This document shows, one piece after another, positions 1 through 6,287 of a DNA stretch of 8,911 bases. The notes under the pieces were generated by a model. It did no database searches and was not told where the DNA came from. It was given only the letters and a program-made list of their open reading frames with translations. Both the position numbers and the translations under genes were made by a program. The stretch is taken from contig CAIMMA010000471.1 in NCBI GenBank assembly GCA_903842475.1, positions 1-8,911 on the forward strand. Direction: 5' to 3'. The stretch's first letter is position 1; each line of letters starts with the position of its first letter. This DNA comes from an uncultured bacterium (lineage in GTDB: Bacteria; Desulfobacterota; Desulfobulbia; Desulfobulbales; Desulfobulbaceae).

Positions 1-1271
1 AACCCTGCCCAGCGGATATTGGCCTGCTCGTCGAACCGGGCCTTCAACTCCAGCACCACGGCCACCTGCTTGCCGTTGCGGGCGGCATCGATCAGGTATT
101 CGATCACCCGCGACTTGCCCGCCGTCCGGTACAGGGTCATCTTGATCGCCCGTACTTTTGGGTCGGTGCTCGCTTCGCGGAGATAGCGCTCCACGGAATT
201 ATCGAAGGATTCATAGGGATGCTGGAGAAGCATGGCGCCGTGCTTGCGGATGACGTGGAAGATATTGGGATCCTCGTCCAGCAGGTCGGGATGATCCAGC
301 GGCTTGTGCGGCGGATAGTGCAGCTCCGGGCGATCGAGACAAGCGATCTCAACCAAATCCCGCTTGCCGAGGATGCCGTCGACCTCGAAGACATCGTTAT
401 CTTCATCTACCCCCAGTTCGGCGGACAGCATACCGCGGTGTTGCGGCAGCATGGTCCAACCCACCTCCAGCCTGACGATCTCTGCGAATTTACGCTCCCG
501 CAGCGCTGATTCGATTACTTGGAGGAGATCGTTGGCCTGCTCCTGGTTCGGTTCGGTGATGGCGTTGCGCGTTACCCGGAAGGCCTCGCAGGTCTCGACC
601 ACCATCTCCGGAAAAAGGATTTCGAGATTGTTGCCGATCAGATCCTCGAGGGTAATGGTGTGACCAGCGTCGCCAAAACGCAGGAATCGCGGCATGTCCT
701 CGCTTACCGGCACCTTGATCCGGTTCATGTAACTGTGCTCGCTGTCGGGATAACGGACACTGACCAGGAGGTTGATCGACAGGTTGGAGATGAAGGGAAA
801 GGGGTGAGCGGGATCCATGCCCTGGGGGGTGAGCAATGGGTAGACCTGCTCGTAAAAATAACGCTCGGCCAGCCCTTTTTCCGCCAGGCTCAAATCGGCA
901 TAGGGGACAATCCTGATTTTTTTACGGGCCAGCAACCGCTTCAGTTCGAGCTCCAGTTCCTCCTGCTCCCGAAGCAGATTTCGCACCACCAATGCGCAGG
1001 CATCGATCTGTTCCTGCGGACGACGGCCGTCCACCGACAACTCCCTGACTCCGGCGCCCACCTGCTGTTTGAGGCCGCCGATCCGTTTCATGAAAAACTC
1101 GTCAAGGTTGGAACCCACCACCGCCAAAAAGAAGACCCGCTCCAGCAGAGGGACACGGTCGTCCTGCCCCTCATGCAAAACCCGCCAGTTAAAGGTCAGC
1201 CAAGTCAATTCACGGTTCAGATACCATTGGGGGTCGTCAAGATTGAAAAGAGGGGGTGGGGAAGATTCCAT
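1..1271 (-). CDS. ppk1: Polyphosphate kinase 1, N-terminal 423 residues (runs off left edge)
   Basis: Polyphosphate kinase 1 reversibly transfers the gamma-phosphate of ATP to growing inorganic polyphosphate; family members are usually cytoplasmic or membrane-peripheral. The minus-strand frame is open from ATG at 1271 to the window edge. It begins with the hallmark N-terminal domain (NRELTWLTFNWRVLHEG near residue 18, then SNLDEFFMKRIGGLKQQ near 54). The middle domain follows (LLTPQGMDPAHPFPFISNLS). Last comes the start of the first phospholipase-D-like kinase domain, with MTLYR (Arg382) and KARFDEQANIRWA (Arg412). The 30-residue spacing of these arginines equals that of E. coli Arg375 and Arg405, which bind magnesium/polyphosphate. 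The catalytic histidines would lie beyond the edge, so intactness cannot be judged; family length is about 690-720 residues. The ATG has only a weak upstream AGG. The gene is divergent from the small zinc-ribbon genes. Family call is very secure. Confidence 0.95.
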   Translation of the reverse strand, partial: MESSPPPLFNLDDPQWYLNRELTWLTFNWRVLHEGQDDRVPLLERVFFLAVVGSNLDEFFMKRIGGLKQQVGAGVRELSVDGRRPQEQIDACALVVRNLLREQEELELELKRLLARKKIRIVPYADLSLAEKGLAERYFYEQVYPLLTPQGMDPAHPFPFISNLSINLLVSVRYPDSEHSYMNRIKVPVSEDMPRFLRFGDAGHTITLEDLIGNNLEILFPEMVVETCEAFRVTRNAITEPNQEQANDLLQVIESALRERKFAEIVRLEVGWTMLPQHRGMLSAELGVDEDNDVFEVDGILGKRDLVEIACLDRPELHYPPHKPLDHPDLLDEDPNIFHVIRKHGAMLLQHPYESFDNSVERYLREASTDPKVRAIKMTLYRTAGKSRVIEYLIDAARNGKQVAVVLELKARFDEQANIRWAG

Positions 1272-1340
1272 GATGCCATGCCTGTTGTGAAGGATTCGAT
1301 ACCGTATTGGCAACACATTCTACCGGTGGATCATTATTAT

Positions 1341-1480
1341 TGGGTTAGGTTTTGGTTAATCTCGACTCAAAACAATCGGCCCCCTTTAATGCAATTGCAT
1401 GAAACGCCCTTTTTTGCACGGCAAAGCACGGTGGTGCAAGCAGGTTCGACCTGGCCGATTTTTAACAAAACCCTAACCCA
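1341..1480. repeat. 140-base inverted-repeat element with nested hairpins
   Basis: The left arm TGGGTTAGGTTTTGGTTAA (1341-1359) is matched in reverse complement by TTAACAAAACCCTAACCCA (1462-1480), apart from one-base shifts in the G runs. A second paired block lies just inside: AATCGGCC at 1374-1381 with GGCCGATT at 1453-1460. The interior holds the perfect palindrome ATGCAATTGCAT (1389-1400), a TTGCAC/GTGCAA pair (about 1414-1439) and the hairpin CAGGT-TCG-ACCTG (1441-1453). The whole can fold into one long stem with several branches. No target-site duplication is evident at the ends. It lies 70 bases upstream of the ppk1 start and 84 bases upstream of the first zinc-ribbon gene. It could be a MITE or REP-like element, a structured leader RNA or a paired operator. 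The pairing is seen directly; the role is unknown. Confidence 0.6.
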
Positions 1481-1564
1481 CCTCCCCGGCTCTTTGCGAT
1501 ACAGTGCGTGGGTACGATTTCCTGAAAACACCAAAGCTAAAATGCACCACCGGGAAAAACCAAA

Positions 1565-1765
1565 ATGAAAGAGTCTTTGCGAAAAAACACGGGCGCAATG
1601 CCCACCGGGAAAAAGGGGTGGTATCAACATCTGGCCGACTGTATCGCTTCCGAACGTTGTCCGTATTGCGGGGAAGATATCTTTGTGAACGAAGAATTCA
1701 GCGACAAGACGTTGCAGAGATCCTTCTTTTTCGAGTGTTCTGCCTGCCCATGGAAAAACCGCTGA
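1565..1765 (+). CDS. Small zinc-ribbon-like protein (66 aa)
   Basis: I do not recognise a named family. The 66-residue product has a basic N-terminus, then a CPYC pair at residues 32-35 and a CSAC pair at 58-61. These two CxxC knuckles about 22 residues apart are the layout of a single zinc ribbon. An extra Cys sits at 26. The segment between the knuckles is partly aromatic (RSFFFEC). The ATG follows GGGAAAAACCAAA, a moderate ribosome-binding site. A second, unrelated-looking zinc-ribbon gene begins 67 bases downstream on the same strand, so the two probably share a transcript. Such proteins can act as structural zinc modules or nucleic-acid or protein binders; no specific function can be assigned. 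The ORF is short, so confidence rests on the paired cysteine motifs. Confidence 0.6.
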   Translation: MKESLRKNTGAMPTGKKGWYQHLADCIASERCPYCGEDIFVNEEFSDKTLQRSFFFECSACPWKNR

Positions 1766-1832
1766 AAGCCATCCGGGCCATATCGTATCCGCTGACGGCC
1801 AGCGGTATTTTTGCAAGAAGGAGCATGCAGCA

Positions 1833-2021
1833 ATGTTCACCGAAAAAGAAACCAAGCGCTACCATCAGACCAAGGATGTGAAGAACAATACCGCCCTTTG
1901 CGTTACCTGCCGCAGGACGATCCCGATGACGGTTGATCGCCGTCTTGGATTTGGGATCTATCAGTGCTCCGAGTGCGGAGAAAAAGAGAACCTTATTTTG
2001 GCGAAAATCAAAGGCCGATGA
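1833..2021 (+). CDS. Small zinc-ribbon-like protein (62 aa)
   Basis: A 62-residue protein with CVTC at residues 23-26 and CSEC at 45-48, i.e. two CxxC knuckles separated by 18 residues, as expected for one zinc ribbon. The N-terminal 20 residues are highly charged (MFTEKETKRYHQTKDVKNN), and the intervening segment DRRLGFGIYQC would form the ribbon strands. The start is well supported by AAGGAG at 1818-1823, nine bases before the ATG. It follows the other zinc-ribbon gene on the same strand and likely shares its operon. The C-terminus is short and basic (LAKIKGR). No catalytic residues are visible and function is unknown. It resembles the small regulatory or RNA-binding-type zinc proteins common in sulfate- and iron-reducing bacteria, but that is only an impression. 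Confidence 0.7.
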   Translation: MFTEKETKRYHQTKDVKNNTALCVTCRRTIPMTVDRRLGFGIYQCSECGEKENLILAKIKGR

Positions 2022-2307
2022 CGATCCTCCCGCTACGGTACCCCCAGCAACAACCCCAGGCCCCGGACAGGGAAAGGAAACAACACGTCCGGAATTGCAT
2101 GCCAGCGCTTGGCGGCAGCCGCCCTTGACAGCGCGTTCCCTGAACACATCCGAAATATATCCCATACGACCTTCTCACCAATCGCTGACCCTGCCCTAAC
2201 ATGGGTCTGTTTATATCCTTCCAGATGAGGAAAAGATGCGTCCGCTCTACCGGCGACGTTACTGGATCGATGCCCGTTGTGCGGGTATGCAAACAAGGGA
2301 GGAACTG

Positions 2308-4065
2308 ATGCGACAAGCGATGAAGAAAAAAATAGGTCGATTGCTGGGAGCTGCGGCGATGGGCACCCTGGTCGGCTTGGCGGCCACCCAAGGCCAAACG
2401 GCCACTGAAACGGAACTGCACGACTTGGCGAGCCGGAAGGTGACCTGGCAAAGCCCCGAAGCCGGCGGCATGACCGTCCCCCTGCAGCTGCTGTCCATCA
2501 ACGATTTTCACAGCCAGATCACCGCCGGCCTGACCATCGATGGCCGTCCGGTGGGCAGTGCCCCGGTCCTGGCCGCCTATCTCAAGGACACCAGTGCCAG
2601 AGCCAAGGGCAAGTCGTTCATCCTTCATGCCGGAGATCACGTCGGCGCCTCGCAACCGCAATCGGCACTGCTCCAGGACGAGCCGGGCATCATGTTCTTT
2701 AATATGCTCGGCAATGCGCACTGCCGAACAGGGGCCGACCATGGCCGGGATTGCAATCTGGTCGGCATTCCAGGAAACCATGAACTGGATGAGGGACTGC
2801 CGGAGATGCTGCGCCTGATTCAAGGCGGCAATCATGCCCAGGGCCCGTACCTCCAGAATCCCTACCAGGGCGCCAACTTTCCCTACATCTGCGCCAACCT
2901 GGTGCACGCCGCCACCGGGCAGCCGCTGTTCACCCCGTATGTGGTCCGCATGGTCGACGGCGTACCGGTGGGATTCATCGGGGCCATCCTCCACCAGGCC
3001 TCTTCCTTTCTCAGCCCCGAAAGCCTGGAAGACTTGCAGATCCTGGACGAAGCGGACACCATCAACAACTATGTCCGCCAGTTGCGGGCCCAGGGGGTTC
3101 ACACCATTATCGCGATCATGCATCAGGGGGGATTCCAGCAGCCCGCCAACGAGCTGTCCCCGTACCCCGGCACCTTGTGGGGCGACCTGGTTCCCATCGT
3201 TAAACGGTTGAACGACGAGGTGGATGTGGTGCTCGCGGGCCACACCCATACCGTCCACAACGCCCTGGTCGAAAACGGCACCGGCAAAAAGATCCTGGTC
3301 GCCCAGGCCTGGCCGTACGGCACCGGCTATGCCGCCATCGACCTGGAAATCAGTCGGGCCAGCAACGATGTGGTGGCGATTTCTTCGCAAATCGTCACCA
3401 CCTGGGCCGATCATGGACCGGGGCTGCAGCCGGATTCCGGGGTGGCGGCCTTGATGCACCGGGTTGAGGCCATGGGCAGCGATATCGCCGAGCAGGTGAT
3501 CGCCAGCGCCGCCCGGCCCATCACCCGCGCCGCCAACAAGGCCGGCGAATCGGCCCTCGGCGACCTGGTGGCCGATGCCCAGCGCACGGCCATGGGGAGT
3601 GATTTCGCCTTCATGCACCCCGAGGGCATCCAGGCCGACCTCGCGCCCGGACGGATCACCAAGGGCGATCATTACACCGTCCAGCCCTATCATATCAACC
3701 TGATCAAACTGGAACTGACCGGGCGGCAGATTTATGCGCTCCTCAATCAGCAGTGGACCGATCTCGGCGCCGAAGCCCGCTTCCTCCAGGTATCCGGCCT
3801 GACCTACACCTGGGATGCCGACCGACCGGCGGGCAGGCGCATCGTGGCGGTGAGGCAGAACGGCACGCCGCTGCAGCCCGAACGGAAATACACCGTGACT
3901 GTCAACGAATACCTGGCGGGCGGCGGCGACAATTTCACCGTCCTGACCCAAGGGGTAAATCCGGTGGTCGGCCCCTTTATCGCCGAGGCTCTGATCCAGT
4001 ACGTCCAGGCCCAACCGCAACCCCTCAACGCCGATATCGCCGGCCGGATCAGCCGATTGAATTAA
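2308..4065 (+). CDS. Secreted bifunctional metallophosphatase / 5'-nucleotidase
   Basis: This is a UshA/YfkN-type enzyme of about 585 residues, expected to hydrolyse nucleotides or other phosphoesters in the periplasm. The chosen start has an excellent GGGAGGA site five bases upstream and gives a signal peptide: basic MKKKIGR, a hydrophobic stretch to about residue 27, and cleavage near TQGQTA. A 24-residue-longer start at 2236 also has a GAGG site but would bury the signal. The N-terminal calcineurin-like dinuclear-metal domain shows IND66FH68, GD110H, GN157H158ELD, H272 in MHQG, and GH312TH314. The C-terminal nucleotidase domain begins near 400 (ESALGDLVADAQ) and ends with NEYLAGGGDNF. The usual GGIR substrate-binding motif reads PEGIQ here, so the phosphate- or ribose-contacting Arg is replaced. 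Family assignment is secure; substrate is open. Confidence 0.93.
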   Translation: MRQAMKKKIGRLLGAAAMGTLVGLAATQGQTATETELHDLASRKVTWQSPEAGGMTVPLQLLSINDFHSQITAGLTIDGRPVGSAPVLAAYLKDTSARAKGKSFILHAGDHVGASQPQSALLQDEPGIMFFNMLGNAHCRTGADHGRDCNLVGIPGNHELDEGLPEMLRLIQGGNHAQGPYLQNPYQGANFPYICANLVHAATGQPLFTPYVVRMVDGVPVGFIGAILHQASSFLSPESLEDLQILDEADTINNYVRQLRAQGVHTIIAIMHQGGFQQPANELSPYPGTLWGDLVPIVKRLNDEVDVVLAGHTHTVHNALVENGTGKKILVAQAWPYGTGYAAIDLEISRASNDVVAISSQIVTTWADHGPGLQPDSGVAALMHRVEAMGSDIAEQVIASAARPITRAANKAGESALGDLVADAQRTAMGSDFAFMHPEGIQADLAPGRITKGDHYTVQPYHINLIKLELTGRQIYALLNQQWTDLGAEARFLQVSGLTYTWDADRPAGRRIVAVRQNGTPLQPERKYTVTVNEYLAGGGDNFTVLTQGVNPVVGPFIAEALIQYVQAQPQPLNADIAGRISRLN

Positions 4066-4078
4066 TGCGGGGTTGACC

Positions 4079-4115
4079 GCCTGGGCCCGCAGGCTGCAGC
4101 GCCCCCCTGTTTTTT
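4079..4115 (+). terminator. Possible Rho-independent terminator of the 5'-nucleotidase gene
   Basis: About 14 bases after the stop codon, GCCTG-GGCCCG-CAGGC (4079-4094) can form a five-bp GC stem. A C-rich spacer and a run of six T (4110-4115) follow. The T run is separated from the stem by about 15 bases, so this is a poor match to a classical terminator; alternative GC pairings with the G4 at 4069-4072 are possible. Confidence 0.35.
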
Positions 4116-4188
4116 CCTGGCAACATGGCCGCCCTCGAATCCATTGTGCGCTTGCCATTGCTGGTCGCACCCGGCAAACAACAGTTCG

Positions 4189-4332
4189 TCATTTTCCCTT
4201 GGGTGGCCGTATTTTTTTGAACATTCCATACAGACACAAGTCATAGACAATTTTGAGTCCACCAGCGATGACAAACGAAGCACTGAAGAGCAAGGGGTCG
4301 ACCATCAAAAGACCGCCCAGCACAGGTGGTTC
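4189..4332 (-). pseudogene. C-terminal remnant of an MFS-like membrane transporter
   Basis: Read on the minus strand, this stretch encodes PPVLGGLLMVDPLLFSASF, then VIAGGLKIVYDLCLYGMF and KKIRPPKGK, ending at TGA (4191-4189). A hydrophobic transmembrane helix followed by a KIVYDL-LY-F-(K/R)-RPP tail is the pattern I associate with C-termini of some major-facilitator transporters. The same frame has TAA at 4470 and TGA at 4461 and loses its membrane-protein character before 4332, so the bulk of the gene is absent. There is no plausible start or ribosome site. The alternative is a chance hydrophobic frame; the familiarity of the tail makes a decayed gene more likely, but I cannot run the search. 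Confidence 0.4.
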
Positions 4333-4382
4333 CGGCACGGGACGTCTTGTCGGAGCCAGATACAATCTCAGGGCCAGGTTGA

Positions 4383-4502
4383 CGGGAAACCGTGGTACGG
4401 TATCAGGTGGAAAAACCGCTGCATGGTCATGTCGGACTTTGGACCAAGGCTGACTCCGTCACCCTTTTTAATGACCTGGTGGTTGATGACGGTATTGATC
4501 AT
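4383..4502 (+). pseudogene. Remnant of a LamG / DUF1080-like domain protein (C-terminal piece)
   Basis: The plus-strand frame here reads HGHVGLWTKADSVTLFNDLVV. This matches my memory of the closing motif of concanavalin-like or DUF1080-type secreted domains, where G-VGLWTKADSVT-FDD is followed by a final beta strand. A TGA at 4380 lies directly upstream in frame, and neither other frame continues the domain, so only 30-40 residues remain. The frame then runs on without domain character across the lipoprotein start. It abuts the transporter-like remnant on the opposite strand, so 4189-4502 appears to be two decayed genes. The motif is seen; the family name is from recall. Confidence 0.35.
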
Positions 4503-4588
4503 TCCCTGATCCAATGGTACATCCATGGTGATCTCTTTGTGACCAGTGCAAGCCCCGACCTTCACCAACAACCCCGACGGACAGCAAC

Positions 4589-5224
4589 ATGCATGTTTTC
4601 ACCCACAGTAAATATTTCTGGATTTTTATTTTTCATCTGGCCTTCCTTGCTCCATTGACGGCCTGCGCCAAAAATCCAGCCAACACGACGACCGGCACCA
4701 ACACCGGCACTGTTCGTCAGCCCAACTATAGTAATCAGGAATTCGGCTTCAGCCTCCGACACCCCGACACCTGGACGGCCGGCCCCTCCCCAGCCCCCAA
4801 CGCCCGGGTGCGACTGGCAACGCCAGCCAACACGCAGCGCGCTGAATGCGTTGTGATTGTCAAGCGTTACCCAAACGCAGCCTCGGCAAAACAGAGCGAT
4901 ATCGACGAGGTCTTTCTTGAGGCGCCATCCGCAGCCGAGTTGAAGGAAATTCTCAGCCAGAGTGCCAGCGAGGTCGAAATCTTGGCCGCCAGTTCCGGCA
5001 AACTCCATACCCGCCCCGCCCATTTGGCCCGGGTGCGCTACACTGTGGGAAAACCTCCTGACAAGATCTTTGTAACCGGACGGGTGGTCATGACCGCGAC
5101 CCCCGGCTTAACCTGGACGATTTCCTGCGGGGGGCAAGGCAACACCGCAGCGGAAGCGGACAAAAGCTTCCAGTTTTGGCAACGCGACATCAACAGCCTC
5201 ATCTCGTCCTTTATCTTCAGGTAA
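4589..5224 (+). CDS. Lipoprotein with PsbP-like region
   Basis: A 211-residue protein. Its N-terminus has an aromatic-rich hydrophobic segment (residues 9-22) ending in the lipobox LTAC, with Cys26 as the lipidation site and Ala at +2. This predicts a lipoprotein sorted to the outer membrane. A Thr/Asn-rich linker (NTTTGTNTGTV) follows. Then YSNQEFGFSLRHPDTW (about 49-64) is the entry motif of PsbP-like and related small alpha-beta folds in bacterial lipoproteins. No catalytic residues are apparent; these proteins usually have binding or structural roles. The ribosome site is weak (GGACAG), but the lipobox position makes this start likely. It stands alone between a region of gene remnants and the convergent CoA-transferase operon. 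The exact family is not certain. Confidence 0.8.
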   Translation: MHVFTHSKYFWIFIFHLAFLAPLTACAKNPANTTTGTNTGTVRQPNYSNQEFGFSLRHPDTWTAGPSPAPNARVRLATPANTQRAECVVIVKRYPNAASAKQSDIDEVFLEAPSAAELKEILSQSASEVEILAASSGKLHTRPAHLARVRYTVGKPPDKIFVTGRVVMTATPGLTWTISCGGQGNTAAEADKSFQFWQRDINSLISSFIFR

Positions 5225-5447
5225 TTTTATTGGTGGAGAACCGGCAACGGATGCGCCTTCCAGGGCATTCTACCCGGCAGAGGCCAGCATGGGGGTCTGC
5301 GGGGGTCGTTGAGGCATCGCAGCGGCAGGACGGGGTGTGGGGCGGAGACTGCGAACTGCTTTCAGGCGGGGGGAAACTTCACAGCAGCGACGGCAAACGG
5401 TGCAGACCGCCCTGCGGCCAACGGTTCGTTGCAGCTCTTTATGGAGG

Positions 5448-5484
5448 TTGCGGGGACGGCGCTTGCACAGCACCGTCCCCGCAA
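5448..5484. terminator. Perfect 12-bp hairpin between convergent genes
   Basis: TTGCGGGGACGG (5448-5459) pairs perfectly with CCGTCCCCGCAA (5473-5484), and a further GCT/AGC pair lies inside the 13-base loop. It is 24 bases beyond the stop of the CoA-transferase beta gene and lies between that gene and the convergent lipoprotein gene. The position suits transcription termination in one or both directions, but neither strand has a following T run. A transcript-stabilising or Rho-associated hairpin, or a REP-like repeat, is equally possible. Confidence 0.5.
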
Positions 5485-5507
5485 GGTTCAGGGTAGGAAG
5501 GTTGGAA

Positions 5508-5909
5508 TTAGCCGAGGTAGAAATTGGTTGGGTCAATACCCCTGATAATTGCGAGTTCTTCCTCGGTGGGAGACGGCGTCTCGATCACGTTGGGCGATAC
5601 CTTGAGATCCCAGGCACAGGCGGCCTTGATTTTTTCCACCGTCTGGCCGGGGAAATACTCGGCCAGGTACATTTCCTTGGTGTCTTCATCAAATCTGTAG
5701 ACGCCCATGGTGCTGACCACGCAGTCCGGTCCACCGCCGATCATGCCGAGTTTCTCGCGTTCACCCGGGCCGCCCAGGAAGCCAGGAGTGGTGAGATACT
5801 CTACTTTTTCGACGAATTTCTTTTTATCCTGGGGCATGATAGCCAAGACTCGCTTGCCCGAGGTGGCCATGTCATTGGCGCCACCGCTACCGGCGAAGTA
5901 AGTGAAGCT
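5508..5909 (-). pseudogene. gctB: Class I CoA-transferase beta subunit, C-terminal half after an in-frame stop
   Basis: Directly after the TAA of the upstream fragment, and in the same frame, the sequence continues as SFTYFAGSGGANDMATSGKR and stays open to TAA at 5510-5508. GSGGAND is the strongly conserved loop of glutaconate-CoA-transferase-type beta subunits. It is followed by MPQDKKKFVEKVEYLTTPGF and a normal C-terminus ending near PTNFYLG. No other stop, frameshift or loss of similarity is seen, and the two halves together give 259 codons, the usual family length (about 260-270). An internal ATG at 5870 has no good ribosome site, so independent translation is doubtful. This could be a recent nonsense mutation, a sequencing error or, less likely, readthrough. 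Confidence 0.8.
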
Positions 5910-6287
5910 TTATCTCTTGGACCAGTCACCAGCGCCGGTGGAGTTGATGTTACCGAATTTATCGATCTGGGCGCCGCCGATGAAGGCAACATCGACCTCG
6001 CCGCGCTGCAGGGCGGCCATGGTGGACAGCATGCCGAAGGAGGCGTCAGCGTTGGTGAACAGGCAGGGATCATCGACGGTGATGGCCAGCCCAGGAGCCG
6101 CGGTGGCCCGAATGGCGCCGCCCTCGGTAAACATAACCATGTTCTTAGCATGGGAAACCATCGCGAATCCGGCAACAACCAGCGGCAGGCCAACGCCTAC
6201 GAAGACAACCTCGCCGTCATTGATTTCCTTGGCGCAACGAATGGCCATCAGTTCTGTAAGTTTGAAAGCAGGTGCAGTCATGATCAT
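5910..6287 (-). CDS. gctB: Class I CoA-transferase beta subunit, N-terminal half ending at premature TAA
   Basis: This is the first 125 residues of a glutaconate-CoA-transferase-type beta subunit, which with the alpha subunit moves CoA between acyl-CoA and a free carboxylic acid in the cytoplasm. The start shown (ATGATCATG) overlaps the alpha stop codon as ATGA, implying translational coupling; ATG at 6281 is an alternative two codons in. The motif VMFTEGGAI places a glutamate at residue 55 (53 from the second ATG), the position of the catalytic Glu54 that forms the enzyme-CoA thioester in Acidaminococcus GCT. The segment VDVAFIGGAQIDKFGNINST is also typical. The frame stops at TAA (5912-5910) after GDWSKR, just before the conserved GSGGAND loop, so the product as read would lack half its fold. 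Substrate acid is unknown; the symbol denotes homology only. Confidence 0.85.
   Translation of the reverse strand: MIMTAPAFKLTELMAIRCAKEINDGEVVFVGVGLPLVVAGFAMVSHAKNMVMFTEGGAIRATAAPGLAITVDDPCLFTNADASFGMLSTMAALQRGEVDVAFIGGAQIDKFGNINSTGAGDWSKR

Noticed and set aside
1341..1480. Intact insertion sequence or MITE with target duplication
   Set aside because: No transposase is encoded and no direct repeat flanks the arms, so a mobile-element label is not supported on this window alone.
519..1568. 349-residue plus-strand open frame across the ppk1 region
   Set aside because: It is antisense to the clear polyphosphate kinase reading frame and shows no recognisable domains.
2125..2130. TTGACA as a -35 box for the 5'-nucleotidase gene
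   Set aside because: No acceptable -10 occurs at 16-18 bases; the AT-rich stretch is 22 bases away.
2008..4170. 720-residue minus-strand open frame
   Set aside because: It is the antisense shadow of the GC-rich 5'-nucleotidase gene; the residues are repetitive Gly/Ala/Asp without domain character.
5898..5915. Frameshift as the cause of the split beta subunit
   Set aside because: The two halves are in the same frame (402 bases apart, divisible by three); only a stop codon separates them.
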